NCBI GenBank assembly: GCA_913031035.1
Contig: CAJWGN010000007.1
Location: 1-55,348 of the forward strand
Length of the DNA stretch: 55,348 nt
Direction of reading: 5' to 3'
Origin: an uncultured Gammaproteobacteria bacterium
GTDB lineage: Bacteria > Pseudomonadota > Gammaproteobacteria > Pseudomonadales > Pseudohongiellaceae
A model generated the notes under the pieces. It had not been told where the DNA came from and searched no databases. It worked only from the letters and a program-made list of their open reading frames with translations. A program made the translations under genes and the position numbers. This document shows positions 18,154 through 26,719 of this stretch, piece by piece (within the stretch, counting starts at the first letter, position 1; each line of letters begins with the position of its first letter).

Positions 18154-19455
18154 TTAGTCTCCGGGGATTTGAAATTCGATTTTGGCAAGCCGTGGTAAAA
18201 TGCACTGATGTTCTACAGTCTCAAAGCTTGCGTCTTCTGGGCTTAATCCGCCATTCAAATTCACAAAGCTAACATCAACATCTGTGCCTAAGCAGACAAT
18301 GTTTTCCCGACTAGCACCCTCTTTAACAAGCCCACCCCAGGCAATGTTTGGAATTACGTCGCCGGTGGCTCTGGCAAGAGGTATTAGCATAGGGTGCTGT
18401 GGGGTGGTGCCACCGCCAATAAATTCATTGTCATGAATATAGATTTGTTCTGGATACGGGTCATAGCTAGGATCGGAAACTGTGCGCCCGCTTAATACAT
18501 AGCTGTAGATCATGATATTGACGTTCTCATTGTCGGTGAATTGATTTTCGAATACTTCGATGTTGTCGTTGGCAAGAATTATAAGGCCGGTGCCAGCGGG
18601 AACGTTTGCTACGATGTTGCCAATAGGCGCAAAGTTTGCTGTATTGTTTTCAAAAATCAGATTGTTATAAATTCGGGTTGCCCGACCGCCCTGAACGGGT
18701 AAATTTGGAAGATCGAATACCAGAATACCACCAGTGTTATTGGTTGCGATGTTGTTATAAACATCAGCGTGAGTTGAGTTTTCTATCTCAATACCAGCGA
18801 CGTTATATTCCGCGCGAGAATTACGAACGATTATTTGGCTAGATTGACCAACGTAAATACCGGCATCTGATGCCCCTATGGCAACTGAGTCTTCGATAAG
18901 TATATTTTTTGATTGAACTGGATAGATACCATAAGCGCCATTTTTGGAATCTGGGCCATTGGTCCATTCAGTTCGAATTCGGCGCAAAGTCACATTGGTG
19001 CTTTGGTTGATTTTAAGTGCGTCCCCAATGGTGTCCTCAATTGCCATGTCTTCCATGATAAAATTATCGGCTGAGACCAACAGGCCTTCAGCGCCTTGGA
19101 CTTGGTTTTTGAACGAAAGTATTGTCTCATCAATGCCAGCGCCCCGAAGGGTAACTCCGGATACGTTAAGTGACAGGCTACGAGTGAAGTCATGTGTCCC
19201 GGCGGGAACTTCTATAACATCCCCAGGCTGGGCCTCAATAAGTTGCGTTTGCAAAATTTCTTCAAAGCTGAGAATGTCTGCAGTCTGAGTTGTGGGGTCG
19301 TCTGTGCTACAAGACGCCAAAAATGCCAGTGATAATATGCCCAATATAAATTCAATTCGCAGTGACCTTCTTAAAAGGAATCTATCTGCTAACGATAGAC
19401 TAATGTTGGTCGCCGAATATTTTGATCCGCGTTTAGCTGCGTGATAATTACCCAT
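18154..19455 (-). CDS. Right-handed parallel beta-helix lipoprotein (TIGR03805-like)
   Basis: Up to 433 residues. A lipobox (SLAFLASC near residue 49) indicates a lipid-anchored envelope protein. It is followed by a PbH1-type beta helix with one turn per ~22 residues, rich in Asn and Gly-Ile (VTLRGAGIDETILSF, GIYPVQSKNILIEDS, AGIYVGQSSQIIVRNS, AGIEIENSTHADVYNN, GGILVFDLPN). The GIYPVQSKN block is typical of TIGR03805, whose members usually pair with a second exported family (TIGR03806) that is absent here. The annotated start leaves about 48 residues before the lipobox and no internal ATG, so the true start may be a non-ATG codon nearer 19345. Confidence 0.82.
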   Translation of the reverse strand: MGNYHAAKRGSKYSATNISLSLADRFLLRRSLRIEFILGILSLAFLASCSTDDPTTQTADILSFEEILQTQLIEAQPGDVIEVPAGTHDFTRSLSLNVSGVTLRGAGIDETILSFKNQVQGAEGLLVSADNFIMEDMAIEDTIGDALKINQSTNVTLRRIRTEWTNGPDSKNGAYGIYPVQSKNILIEDSVAIGASDAGIYVGQSSQIIVRNSRAEYNVAGIEIENSTHADVYNNIATNNTGGILVFDLPNLPVQGGRATRIYNNLIFENNTANFAPIGNIVANVPAGTGLIILANDNIEVFENQFTDNENVNIMIYSYVLSGRTVSDPSYDPYPEQIYIHDNEFIGGGTTPQHPMLIPLARATGDVIPNIAWGGLVKEGASRENIVCLGTDVDVSFVNLNGGLSPEDASFETVEHQCILPRLAKIEFQIPGD

Positions 19456-19481
19456 AGATTTACTCTCAGTATTCGTTTGGT

Positions 19482-19967
19482 TTAAAGTGATACGAATTTA
19501 CTATTTGGAACATCTTTGCGAACTTTGTCATGGTCGAAAATTTGCCCGTTCATGGCAATATAAGTCCCCGGTGGCTTTGTCTGAACTGCAGTTAAGGCGC
19601 AGCCGATGTTGAACATAGCATCAGAAGATTTGAATAATGCAGGGGCAAGGGCGCCTGTCAAAACGATTGTTTTACCCCGAATTTCTTTTAAACTTTGAGC
19701 AGTTTGCACCATGGTGTCGGTGCCGTGGGTGATGACAATCATTTTTGCATCATTTTTAGATATCGCCTCTCTCAAAATCTCCCGGTCGTTGTCTGTCATC
19801 TCCAAACTGTCTTTTTGCATAAGAGAGGTGACATCGAATTCTATGTTTAAACTAAGATCTGCGAGCACCTCTGATATGTTTGGCGGGCCTACCTCGTAAG
19901 TGCTTTTTGCATCAAAGTAGACTTTATCAATGGTGCCGCCGACGGTGAATATCTTTACCTTAATCAT
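19482..19967 (-). CDS. Single-domain asparaginase homologue
   Basis: 161 residues, matching only the N-terminal domain of L-asparaginase (usually about 330). Both N-terminal catalytic threonine motifs are present: VGGTIDK at 9-15 and THGTDTM at about 80-86. The strand VLTGALAPALFKSSDA carries the position where larger enzymes have the catalytic Lys region. The stop lies 26 bases before the next gene, so a C-terminal domain has not been lost locally. Short proteins of this type form a recognised group annotated as asparaginase-domain proteins. Activity is unproven because substrate residues from the C-terminal domain and tetramer interface are missing. Cytoplasmic, no signal peptide. Confidence 0.8.
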   Translation of the reverse strand: MIKVKIFTVGGTIDKVYFDAKSTYEVGPPNISEVLADLSLNIEFDVTSLMQKDSLEMTDNDREILREAISKNDAKMIVITHGTDTMVQTAQSLKEIRGKTIVLTGALAPALFKSSDAMFNIGCALTAVQTKPPGTYIAMNGQIFDHDKVRKDVPNSKFVSL

Positions 19968-20101
19968 TCTTTCAAAGTCCTTTTTAAATCTGGTTACAAA
20001 ATCTTTATTCTTTGGTGCACAGCGATTGCTTGGTGGTGGGTATGTTTAGTTGGATGTTGTGTTCTTGGTTATTTATCTGCTTACGCGCTGCCTACTTTTC
20101 A

Positions 20102-20128
20102 GCTACCTATCTTACCTATCTTACCTAT
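20102..20128. repeat. Three tandem 9-base units over the end of the adjacent gene
   Basis: GCTACCTAT CTTACCTAT CTTACCTAT runs across the stop codon of the minus-strand gene ending at 20121. The stop TAA lies within the repeated GATAGGTAA, so slippage here would not alter more than the last codons. Confidence 0.8.
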
Positions 20129-20633
20129 CTGCCACTTCGAACATCCAGGTGTCTTCTTGGATGACTTGCTCGTTTGAGGTCACCGCTTCTCCCCCCAGAT
20201 ATTTTCGGCTTAATTCGTTTAAAACAGGAACTACAGCGGGATCATCCATTATGCGGACTAGTTTCTGCTCATAGAGCTTGCCATCAATACGCAAAATTAT
20301 TCGATTATCATCCTTCAGGTAGTGAGGCCATTGCTTCCATATTGCTGCATAGCCTTGGTTCATGTAGCCACTGACGATGAACATTCGTCCCTCATGGCTA
20401 GCTACCCACACTGTTCTGGAACTCAGTGGATCCAGAGTTTGAAACTCGATTGTGTCGCGCTCTTTTAAAAAACTCCAGTCTGAAGGCGCTGGGCTTAACT
20501 CGCCAGTCTTAAATGGCCCGCCGGAGATTATTTCCAAAGGTCCGTCGCTAAAACGCATGCCGTATAGAAAGAGTCCTAAGCTCACTGCGACAAAAAGGAT
20601 GAAGATGCCAAACCTTTGGTAGATTTTTTTCAT
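20121..20633 (-). CDS. Membrane-anchored split-barrel-like protein of unknown function (copy 1)
   Basis: 170 residues. One N-terminal helix (GIFILFVAVSLGLFLYGM) anchors a periplasmic domain. That domain reads GGPFKTGELSPAPSDWSFL, then TVWVASHEGRMFIVSGYM, WKQWPHYLKDDNRIILRIDG and YEQKLVRIMDDP. The order of beta strands and the RxxIxGKLYEQxxVR pattern resemble FMN-binding or PNPOx-type split barrels, but no cofactor site is certain. It is clearly related to the protein at 32752-33312: shared GG-F-x-GE-x-x-P, DW-x-F, G-x-x-F-x-x-S, LR-x-x-G-x-x-Y, R-x-x-DP and a final W-x-F-x-VA. It follows the asparaginase homologue by a 150-base gap, in the same direction. Confidence 0.72.
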   Translation of the reverse strand: MKKIYQRFGIFILFVAVSLGLFLYGMRFSDGPLEIISGGPFKTGELSPAPSDWSFLKERDTIEFQTLDPLSSRTVWVASHEGRMFIVSGYMNQGYAAIWKQWPHYLKDDNRIILRIDGKLYEQKLVRIMDDPAVVPVLNELSRKYLGGEAVTSNEQVIQEDTWMFEVADR

Positions 20634-21014
20634 GGGAGCGCCTTTTTAAACCATTGATTAAAATAGTATTTATGTCTCGAAAGGATCGGCATAGAGTTTG
20701 TTGGCTTTTTTAGCGTGTTAAAAGTGATCCAGTACCGGATACCTAACGTTTTCTCGAATAGGTTAGTCGGTTCAATCCAGTTTTAATGCCCTTAGAACCG
20801 CTGATCCTAGACTTGTTTCTCAGTTGTAACAAGACCTTGTGCATAGTCTTTTTTTTGTGTAGCGGATGTTCTTATCAGCTTGTTGTAGGTAAGAACATTC
20901 ATTTTTTGGCAGAATGTTTCTCAAGCCACATTTAACTTTTCTTCGCTTTATCCAGCCTCTTTAGTTTTTTTCAAACCGTTAGAATGGTTGCGCCAGTCTT
21001 ACTCAGGTTACGCT
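20634..21014. other. Spacer with two orphan hairpins (20831-20858 and 20866-20898)
   Basis: ATGTTCTTA (20866-20874) pairs with TAAGAACAT (20890-20898) and is followed on the plus strand by TCATTTTTT. Just before it, AAGAC...GTCTT is followed by a run of T. Both look like plus-strand terminators although no plus-strand gene precedes them. They may act on the minus strand after marR or be leftovers of a lost gene. No coding frame is convincing. Confidence 0.4.
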
Positions 21015-21491
21015 TCACTTTTTATAACGCATGTCATCGAGGGTTTTTCTAATCTCCTGGAGTAGTGGCAGCTGATTTTCAATTTTAGCGCTGTCGAGTA
21101 TCTGCAACAACTTATCGAATACGGGCATGGTGCACAGGATTGCTTGTTCTAGCTGATCGCGGCCCTTCTCGGTAATGGTGACTCTTTTTTTACGGCCACT
21201 ATCTGGGTCAGGTTCAACCTTGATGAGTTCCTTGGCAGCTAGTTTTTGTAAAGTATTGGTCATAGCCCCAGCGGTCACTTGAAAGGCTGTAGCAAGCCTG
21301 CCAGGTGTAGCTTCGGTGTCTACTCTGATAAACCAATTCAAGACACTGAACTGAGCGCTAGTTAGCCCAAACGGTAATTCTTTTTCAAACATCGCGCCGC
21401 TTAGCTGAGAAATGATGCTGATTTCGTTGAAATAGCTAAAAAGCATTTCAGCTCCGGGCTCCTGATCGAAACTACTCAACTTCTTTGCCAT
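21015..21491 (-). CDS. MarR-family transcriptional regulator
   Basis: 158 residues, the usual MarR size. The winged helix-turn-helix lies in the middle: LTSAQFSVLNWFIRV, then TPGRLATAFQVTAGAMTNTLQKLAAKELI (recognition helix) and the wing EPDPDSGRKKRVTITEKG with the conserved DxR-type SGRKK basic wing. Terminal helices form the dimer interface. MarR proteins normally repress their own gene and a divergent neighbour and release DNA on binding a small, often phenolic, ligand. The divergent gene at 21600 and the near-palindrome between them fit this. The ATG has an AGG-type ribosome site. Confidence 0.93.
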   Translation of the reverse strand: MAKKLSSFDQEPGAEMLFSYFNEISIISQLSGAMFEKELPFGLTSAQFSVLNWFIRVDTEATPGRLATAFQVTAGAMTNTLQKLAAKELIKVEPDPDSGRKKRVTITEKGRDQLEQAILCTMPVFDKLLQILDSAKIENQLPLLQEIRKTLDDMRYKK

Positions 21492-21545
21492 TACCTGTAA
21501 CCTTTTTCGTTCTGATGCGTTTAATTATTTAACGATAAACATTTC

Positions 21546-21566
21546 ATCATTAAACAGTTTAGTGAT
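21546..21566. promoter_or_regulatory. Candidate MarR operator
   Basis: ATCATTAAAC-A-GTTTAGTGAT is a 21-base near-perfect inverted repeat (9 of 10 pairs) in the short gap between marR and the divergent gene. Its size and AT-rich centre are typical of MarR-dimer sites. It lies 55 bases before marR and 34 bases before the ATG at 21600, so it could cover both promoters. Confidence 0.6.
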
Positions 21567-21599
21567 AAGCTATTATCTCAATACGAAAGGGTGAAAACA

Positions 21600-22010
21600 A
21601 TGGCATATTTAAAATGGGTCTTTGGCCTTGTATTAGTAGTTATTTTGCTGCCGATAGCTGCCATACAAGTCGCTTCCGAGCGAATCGAGGTGGTCCAGCT
21701 CCACACTATCGATGAGGCTGGCGAGCCTGTAACCACTCGCTTGTGGGTAGTGGACGATAAAGGTTTTCAGTACTTGAGAGTTGGCCCGGATGGTTCGGGG
21801 TGGTTTAGTCGCATCGAAGCCAACGGCCAATTTGAAGTGACTCGCAGTGGTGTTCGCGACATCTACACCACAGTCTTGCGCCAGGATAAGAGCGACCTCG
21901 TGAATGAGTTAATGCGAGCCAAGTACACCTGGGGCGACTCGGTTATTGGCATGTTGACTGGGTCGCGTGAGGGATCTGTCCCTATCGAGTTACACCCTAA
22001 AGGGCAATGA
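21600..22010 (+). CDS. Membrane-anchored PNPOx-like split-barrel protein
   Basis: 136 residues from the preferred ATG; AAAGGG is 9 bases ahead, which favours it over the GTG at 21591. One N-terminal helix (WVFGLVLVVILLPIAAIQV) anchors a domain reading VVQLHTIDEAGEPVTTRLWVV, FQYLRVGPDGSGWFSRIEAN, and KYTWGDSVIGMLTGSREGSVPIELHP. The TRLWVV...YLR...SGWFxRxxAN pattern is that of pyridoxamine-5-phosphate-oxidase-like or F420/FMN split barrels that bind a flavin and reduce or sense small molecules. It is divergent from the MarR gene and probably its target. The substrate is unknown. Confidence 0.75.
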   Translation: MAYLKWVFGLVLVVILLPIAAIQVASERIEVVQLHTIDEAGEPVTTRLWVVDDKGFQYLRVGPDGSGWFSRIEANGQFEVTRSGVRDIYTTVLRQDKSDLVNELMRAKYTWGDSVIGMLTGSREGSVPIELHPKGQ

Positions 22011-22021
22011 GCACGCCGGAT

Positions 22022-22285
22022 TTATATCCCAAGCCGGCTTAAGGTGTTTACCAACTCTCGAACAAGTTTCTCTGCTACGGGGTGGGTGGTAGCAAAACTG
22101 GCTTCGAGGGCGATGACATCATCCAGCATGGTGTTGTTGGAGGTGTCGAGGTCTGGGTTGAGTATATCTTCGAACTTATTCTGAAGCAGCTTAGCCTGCT
22201 CTACTGTGGCTAGGTCGAGCGCAGTTTCTTGCTCAAGCTCTTGAATAAGTTCTTTGATCAGTTCGTTAGCGCGATCATTACTCAT
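22022..22285 (-). CDS. DUF4404 family protein
   Basis: 87 residues, the standard size. It is two amphipathic helical segments: ELIKELIQELEQETALD at the N-terminus and ALEASFATTHPVAEKLVRELVNTLSRLGI at the end. The FEAxHPxxAxxLRxLxxxLxxxGI-type ending is characteristic of DUF4404. Function unknown; small, cytoplasmic and soluble. A strong GGAGG ribosome site precedes the ATG. It is convergent with the split-barrel gene, with 11 bases between them. Confidence 0.88.
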   Translation of the reverse strand: MSNDRANELIKELIQELEQETALDLATVEQAKLLQNKFEDILNPDLDTSNNTMLDDVIALEASFATTHPVAEKLVRELVNTLSRLGI

Positions 22286-22449
22286 GGTTGCCTCCGGATT
22301 AGTGTAATACAGCTCCAGCGTCTATGGTCCTGATCTTATTTGGAAATACGCTAAAGGTCGAAAACCTCCGCGACTATTGCTTGCTCTTGGTGTTTATATA
22401 GCCTAGCGTTAGTGGATATTGTGCAATTACCAAAAAGGTTTTTCTCCCC

Positions 22450-22986
22450 ATGGACTGGCTTTTACAGACAATGTCTATTCCATGCATCTTGATCGGCTTA
22501 ACCGGCGCCGCGGTTTCTGCGCAGGAGCCCGACTCTGCCGACATGGACAACATTGCTTCGACGTCAAAACCGATTGAAGAAATTACTGTCGTCGGTCAGA
22601 TGTCTCTTGCCGGATTGCAGTTTCGTATCCACAAGAAAGAGGCAGAAATCTATAGCTTCTTTAATGCCAATAATAGTTCTCCTCGCATGGACATCATTTG
22701 CACCAAGCGCAGACCGACGCGAACTCTCCTGCTGAAAAGAGAATGTGAACCTAGGTTTCTTAAGCAGTTGCGAGTTGAAAAAACTCGAGATAATAGAATG
22801 GGAATTGGAACGCAGGTGAACCAACTCGATCTAGTTGAATTGTCAGCACAAGACTTTGAAAAGCTACAGAGTGAAATGCTATCCCTGATAGCCTCAAACA
22901 AAAAGTTTGCTAGTAGTTTGGTTGACCTTGTTAGGTTGACTGAGAACTTCGAGGAACGCCACAAAGAAACGTTTGGAACGCCGTGA
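22450..22986 (+). CDS. Small exported protein of unknown function
   Basis: 178 residues with a signal peptide (IPCILIGLTGAAVSA, cleavage before QEP). After an acidic linker comes IEEITVVGQMSLAGLQFRIHKKEAEIYSFFNANN, which resembles a TonB-box-like start followed by a helix. Next is a Cys-flanked basic segment (DIICTKRRPT...KRECEPRFLKQLR) and a C-terminal helical tail. Exported proteins with this EEIxVVG...DxICxxR...CxPxFL layout recur in marine gammaproteobacteria, apparently without assigned role. The two Cys probably form a disulfide. An internal ATG at 22471 is an alternative start. Confidence 0.65.
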   Translation: MDWLLQTMSIPCILIGLTGAAVSAQEPDSADMDNIASTSKPIEEITVVGQMSLAGLQFRIHKKEAEIYSFFNANNSSPRMDIICTKRRPTRTLLLKRECEPRFLKQLRVEKTRDNRMGIGTQVNQLDLVELSAQDFEKLQSEMLSLIASNKKFASSLVDLVRLTENFEERHKETFGTP

Positions 22987-23430
22987 CCGGTCTATTTCAC
23001 AGCAAGAGGCACATATCAATTACCAAGATCTGAATGTTCTACTCTTGTCTCTTACATTTCCTAGTTATTATATAAAGCCAATATAAACTCATGTTAATAA
23101 CACTAGAGAACTTATTTCCAATAGGTTTCTCTAATCTGTCTTTCCTTGCATCAGCGGCGCGAAGACTTTAGATCAAAGCGGCCTCAGTGCTTCATACTTT
23201 AAGGGGGAGGTGCTAGCGGCTAGCGCTTAGCCGAAAGCGGAAAGGCACTCATAAACTCAGTTTACCCAATGCAATCACTGAGTTTAGGAGAGACTGAGCT
23301 AAAAGCTATTTACAACAGCCCCTTTAGGTCGCTATTGGTTAAGGCGTAACTCAAATGTGCAATAACCATTCTTTTAATTGCCTATTGCGGTAATTTAGAA
23401 ATTTGCTTCAACATTACGGTGGATAATGAC
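22987..23430. other. Intergenic region, no gene seen
   Basis: No frame longer than a few dozen codons has coding character. A local GC-rich palindromic patch (GCTAGCGGCTAGC near 23211) might form a small hairpin. No RNA gene was recognised. Confidence 0.45.
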
Positions 23431-24880
23431 CTAGTACTGCGAATTAGCCGGAAGCAGGTGTTTGGTTTCGACCTCTTGTTTTAATGCCATTGCCTGATAC
23501 AGGGCAGAGAGGACAACCTGCTCCACCTCAGCGCCACGAAATCCCAAGCTGCGCTGCATTAACTTAGTTAAGTCGATGGGGGAGAGGTCAATATTACGTT
23601 TGTTAAAGCGAATGGAAAATATCTCGGTAAGGATTTCTTGATTCGGAAAATCGACAAAGAAAACTTTGTCCAAGCGTCCTTTTCAGATTAAGTAAGAGGG
23701 CAGGAAATCTGTGTTATTTGCTGTGGCTACAATAAAAATAGGCTTCTTATTTTCGGCCATCCATGTCAGCAGATTTGCCGGTAAGCGCTGAGATGCTCGG
23801 CTATTTTAGGTGCCTGTGGAAATTCCTTTTTCTATTTTTTCGATCCAAAGAATGCAGAGCGACATATCTTCAGAAAGTTCGATTGCCTTTCCCATGTTCT
23901 TTTTAGTTTCTCTAAAAAAATATTGTAGAAAGTGCCAAAATAATACTGCAGCAGGGGCTCATTTCAAGCCTCGGCAACCGCCTTGGCGATCAAGCTTCTA
24001 CCACAACCTAGAACGCCAACCAGAAGTATTCCCTTTGGTAAATCTAGACCTTGGGTATTCTCGCTTGGCAAAAACCTTGACGTCTAATAGCAAGTCAATT
24101 ATTTAAATTAGTAAGACTGCTGATCCGATAAAAGTTTGCAGTTTCAAATTCGAAGCTAAGCACGGCGTCTTGATCGATAAGTTTATAAATTTTTTTTACC
24201 TTTTTTAATTCAACTGTTGATGTGGCGTTATCATCATAGAGGGCGTTACTTAATAGCCTTTGAGATTCCGGCACTGTAGGGCCGATAAGATTATTCATCT
24301 TGGAGGTGACTGGATTTCCGATTAATATGAAACCGTTCATCGGCGCTGCGCCTCTATATTTTAAGTTCTGCCAGCACTAATTTTCCCAGGGCACGGCGAT
24401 AAGATAGTGGAATCTTAAACCCGGCTCACAGGCGGCTAAAATCCAGCGGCAGGTTCAGTTTCGGACTTAAAAAAATAAGATAGAGGACATTTTTTTGGTG
24501 TTTTTGAACGATTTCTTCGACGGTACAGGTAATGAAGGGCCCCTCTACGTAGGGGTGAAAACCCAAATGAATGTAGATTTTTAGGGTGCTGCTACTAGCG
24601 GTTTCTCGCAGTGCTTGCTTCGGGTTTTCTTCCAGCTCTGGATTTTTTTACTGCGTATTTTGTCAATAGGCTAAAAGTAGATCTCTCGGTGGCAGCATCT
24701 ACAATGGCGCGGGTTACGCTCTATTTTAGGACCGGGGCTGCGGTTTTTATACTGCAGCGTTTGTTTAAATCAACCGCCCGAAGCTCTTCATGGATATTGA
24801 TGGAAATGATTGTTTCACTTGAACTTAATAGTACAAGTAAATTGTTTAATTCATACACTATATTGTGCCTTTTGCGGAGA
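23431..24880 (-). pseudogene. Decayed Ycf46-like AAA ATPase
   Basis: On the minus strand the pieces follow the order of the ~490-residue Ycf46 family. The N-terminal part is NLLVLLSSSETIISINIHEE (usual xxLIxSRxPLIxIxTxEE), then IHLGFHPYVEGPFIT, QKHQKNVLYLIFLSPKLNLP and RALGKLVLAELK. The Walker A region is [20 protein letters not shown] with GCGKS changed to GCGRS. Walker B is CILWIEKIEKGIS, followed by LTWMAENKKPIFIVATANN and the intact tail KGRLDKVFFVDFPNQEILTE...FRGAEVEQVVLSALYQA. Many stops and frameshifts separate these pieces, and the Walker A Lys is lost, so it is dead. The family's role is poorly known. Confidence 0.88.
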
Positions 24881-24898
24881 CTCTCAAGCGGCGGCGGT

Positions 24899-26026
24899 CT
24901 AAGAGACCACTCCGGTTAAGGCTCGAATACGATTATTCTCTGAGTCAGTTACATAAACGACACGCTCAAAAACACATACGCCGTGAGGGCGATTTAGCTG
25001 GCAGTCGTATGGGCGACCATCGGGGCCGTCGCCTCGTTCTCCGGTCCCTAATACGGTGTCGATTAAGCCTGTGCCTAAATCGATTTTTCTAACGGCGTGG
25101 TTTTCAGTGTCTGCAACATAAAGACTATTATCGGTTCGTGAGTAAGCGATACCTTTAGGTCCGTTAAAGGTCGCAGACAGTGCGTCGCCGCCATCACCGC
25201 TATAGCCTTGCAAGCCTGTGCCGGCTATTTTTTTCATGTTATTTGAATCCAAATCGAGTTGGAATATTGCATTGCCTTCACGAAGGACTAAAAAAGCATT
25301 GCCATCTCTATCGGTATCCAAAGTGCGCGGCCCTCGCAGAGGGGTTCCAAGCATCGGTCCAGAGGCAGGAGTTTCTCCCTTTTCATCTGTACCTGCGATA
25401 GTGTTAATCAAACCGGTTTCACGGCTGACTTGCCGCAAGCGGCCATTGCCGAGGTCGCAGATTAATAGATTGCCTTTTGAATCGAAAGCGATGCTATGAG
25501 GTCTTTGTAGCTGAGAAAGTACTGCCGAGCCTTCGTCGCCTGTAAAGCCGGCTCGGCCATTCCCGGCGAGCGTGGTTACCAGCCCTGATCTACCGTCTAT
25601 ACGCTTTACGCAGTGGGAATCGCGCTCAACGACGTAAAGACTATTCTCATCATCCCAGCGAATTTCATGTGGGGCGTTAAACGGGGCTTGCAGGGGATTG
25701 CGTGATTCAGCTTCGAACCGCTTATCGCCATTGCCGGCTATGGTGCTAATTTTGTTAGTTCGCAGGCTGATTCTGCGAATAAGGCCGGTATCAACTTCGC
25801 AGAAATACAGCGCTTTATCCGGACCGATAACGACTCCGTATGGGTTGCTAATTGAGGAGCGAATGGCAACTGCGTCTGGCGCAAGCGGAGCTCCCGTTCC
25901 CTGGGTCCCGGTTCCCGCGATCGCAAATACGTCGGGGCCTTGCGCAAGCGCGCTGTGGGGTACAGCAAGCGCAGACAAACCGGTAATTAGCCTTTGATTA
26001 AACTGACGTCGAGAAATGATTGGCAT
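24899..26026 (-). CDS. Tat-exported NHL-repeat beta-propeller protein
   Basis: 375 residues. A twin-arginine signal (ISRRQFNQRLITGLSALAVPHSALA) implies export in folded form. The mature protein is a beta-propeller of about six NHL blades, each with a Gly-rich turn and an LxVxDxxNxRIRxI-type strand: ALYFCEVDTGLIRRIS, SLYVVERDSHCVKRID, NLLICDLGNGRLRQVS, SLYVADTENHAVRKID, VVYVTDSENNRIRAL. Interleaved TIAGNG/TLAGNGRAGFTGDEG/IAGTGLQGYSGDGG segments mark the loops. Such proteins serve as binding scaffolds or lactonase-like enzymes; no metal site is obvious. It begins at the Ycf46 relic's upstream edge. Confidence 0.9.
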   Translation of the reverse strand: MPIISRRQFNQRLITGLSALAVPHSALAQGPDVFAIAGTGTQGTGAPLAPDAVAIRSSISNPYGVVIGPDKALYFCEVDTGLIRRISLRTNKISTIAGNGDKRFEAESRNPLQAPFNAPHEIRWDDENSLYVVERDSHCVKRIDGRSGLVTTLAGNGRAGFTGDEGSAVLSQLQRPHSIAFDSKGNLLICDLGNGRLRQVSRETGLINTIAGTDEKGETPASGPMLGTPLRGPRTLDTDRDGNAFLVLREGNAIFQLDLDSNNMKKIAGTGLQGYSGDGGDALSATFNGPKGIAYSRTDNSLYVADTENHAVRKIDLGTGLIDTVLGTGERGDGPDGRPYDCQLNRPHGVCVFERVVYVTDSENNRIRALTGVVS

Positions 26027-26070
26027 TTGGTGTAGCCTCTTGGTGTCTATTAATTGTAGCTGCAGATGTA

Positions 26071-26596
26071 TTAGCCAATTAATAACTTTACCGCATCACT
26101 GAGACTGCGTGCTAATTCTTCATCAGAAATGTCGCCTAGCTCGCTATATGAGTTTTTGCCGAAGTGTAAAATTGAAAGGCTGGCTTTCACGTTACCGGTA
26201 AAAAGGCGTCAAAAAGGCGGCAGATGCGAGGACTTGGGCTAATACTGATGCTCCGCTACGGCCTCTGGGAGATGTCAGCGGCATCAGCACGGATTTGCCT
26301 GGGAAAACTTTTGGATCAACACGGCAACATTAATCAAACAGGTTCTAATACGCTGGGGTGTAAGTTCCGAAGTGTTCGGCAAAGGAATGATCATAGCTGC
26401 CTAACGTGTCTTAAAACCGCTTGGTGAGAGCGGGCTGGAAGAGTCCGGCTTCTAGATCGATGCTATACGGTGTGAGTGCATAGTCAGACAAATTAAGTAT
26501 TTTGCAATGCAGCTCTTGCCGCGCCATGTTAGCGCAGGCGGCCAATTTTCAGTTGATGGATAGACTGCTGTCACTTGCCGCAAACCCAGTGAATTT
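26071..26596 (-). pseudogene. Decayed NAD(P)H-dependent FMN reductase (flavodoxin-like)
   Basis: Minus-strand fragments match the PF03358 fold in order. The N-terminal phosphate-binding loop is GFAASDSSLSIN followed by a stop, then KLAACANMARQELHCKILNL, SDYALTPYSIDLEAG, and SYDHSFAEHFGTYTPAY (usual PEYNGSYTPALKNAIDW). Next are KVFPGKSVLMPLTSPRGRSG and the C-terminus KASLSILHFGKNSYSELGD...LARSLSDAVKLLIG. At least three in-frame stops plus frameshifts destroy it. It would have been a small soluble quinone or flavin reductase of about 180 residues. Confidence 0.78.
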
Positions 26597-26719
26597 TATA
26601 GTTTATTGCTACCGTGAAGGGTAAATTAAAATGATTGTAGACGCTGGATTGTTGTTGTAATTTGAGCTCTGCGCAAATACTCTCATGAACAGGGTGTGTA
26701 ACTGATAAATCGACAAAAT

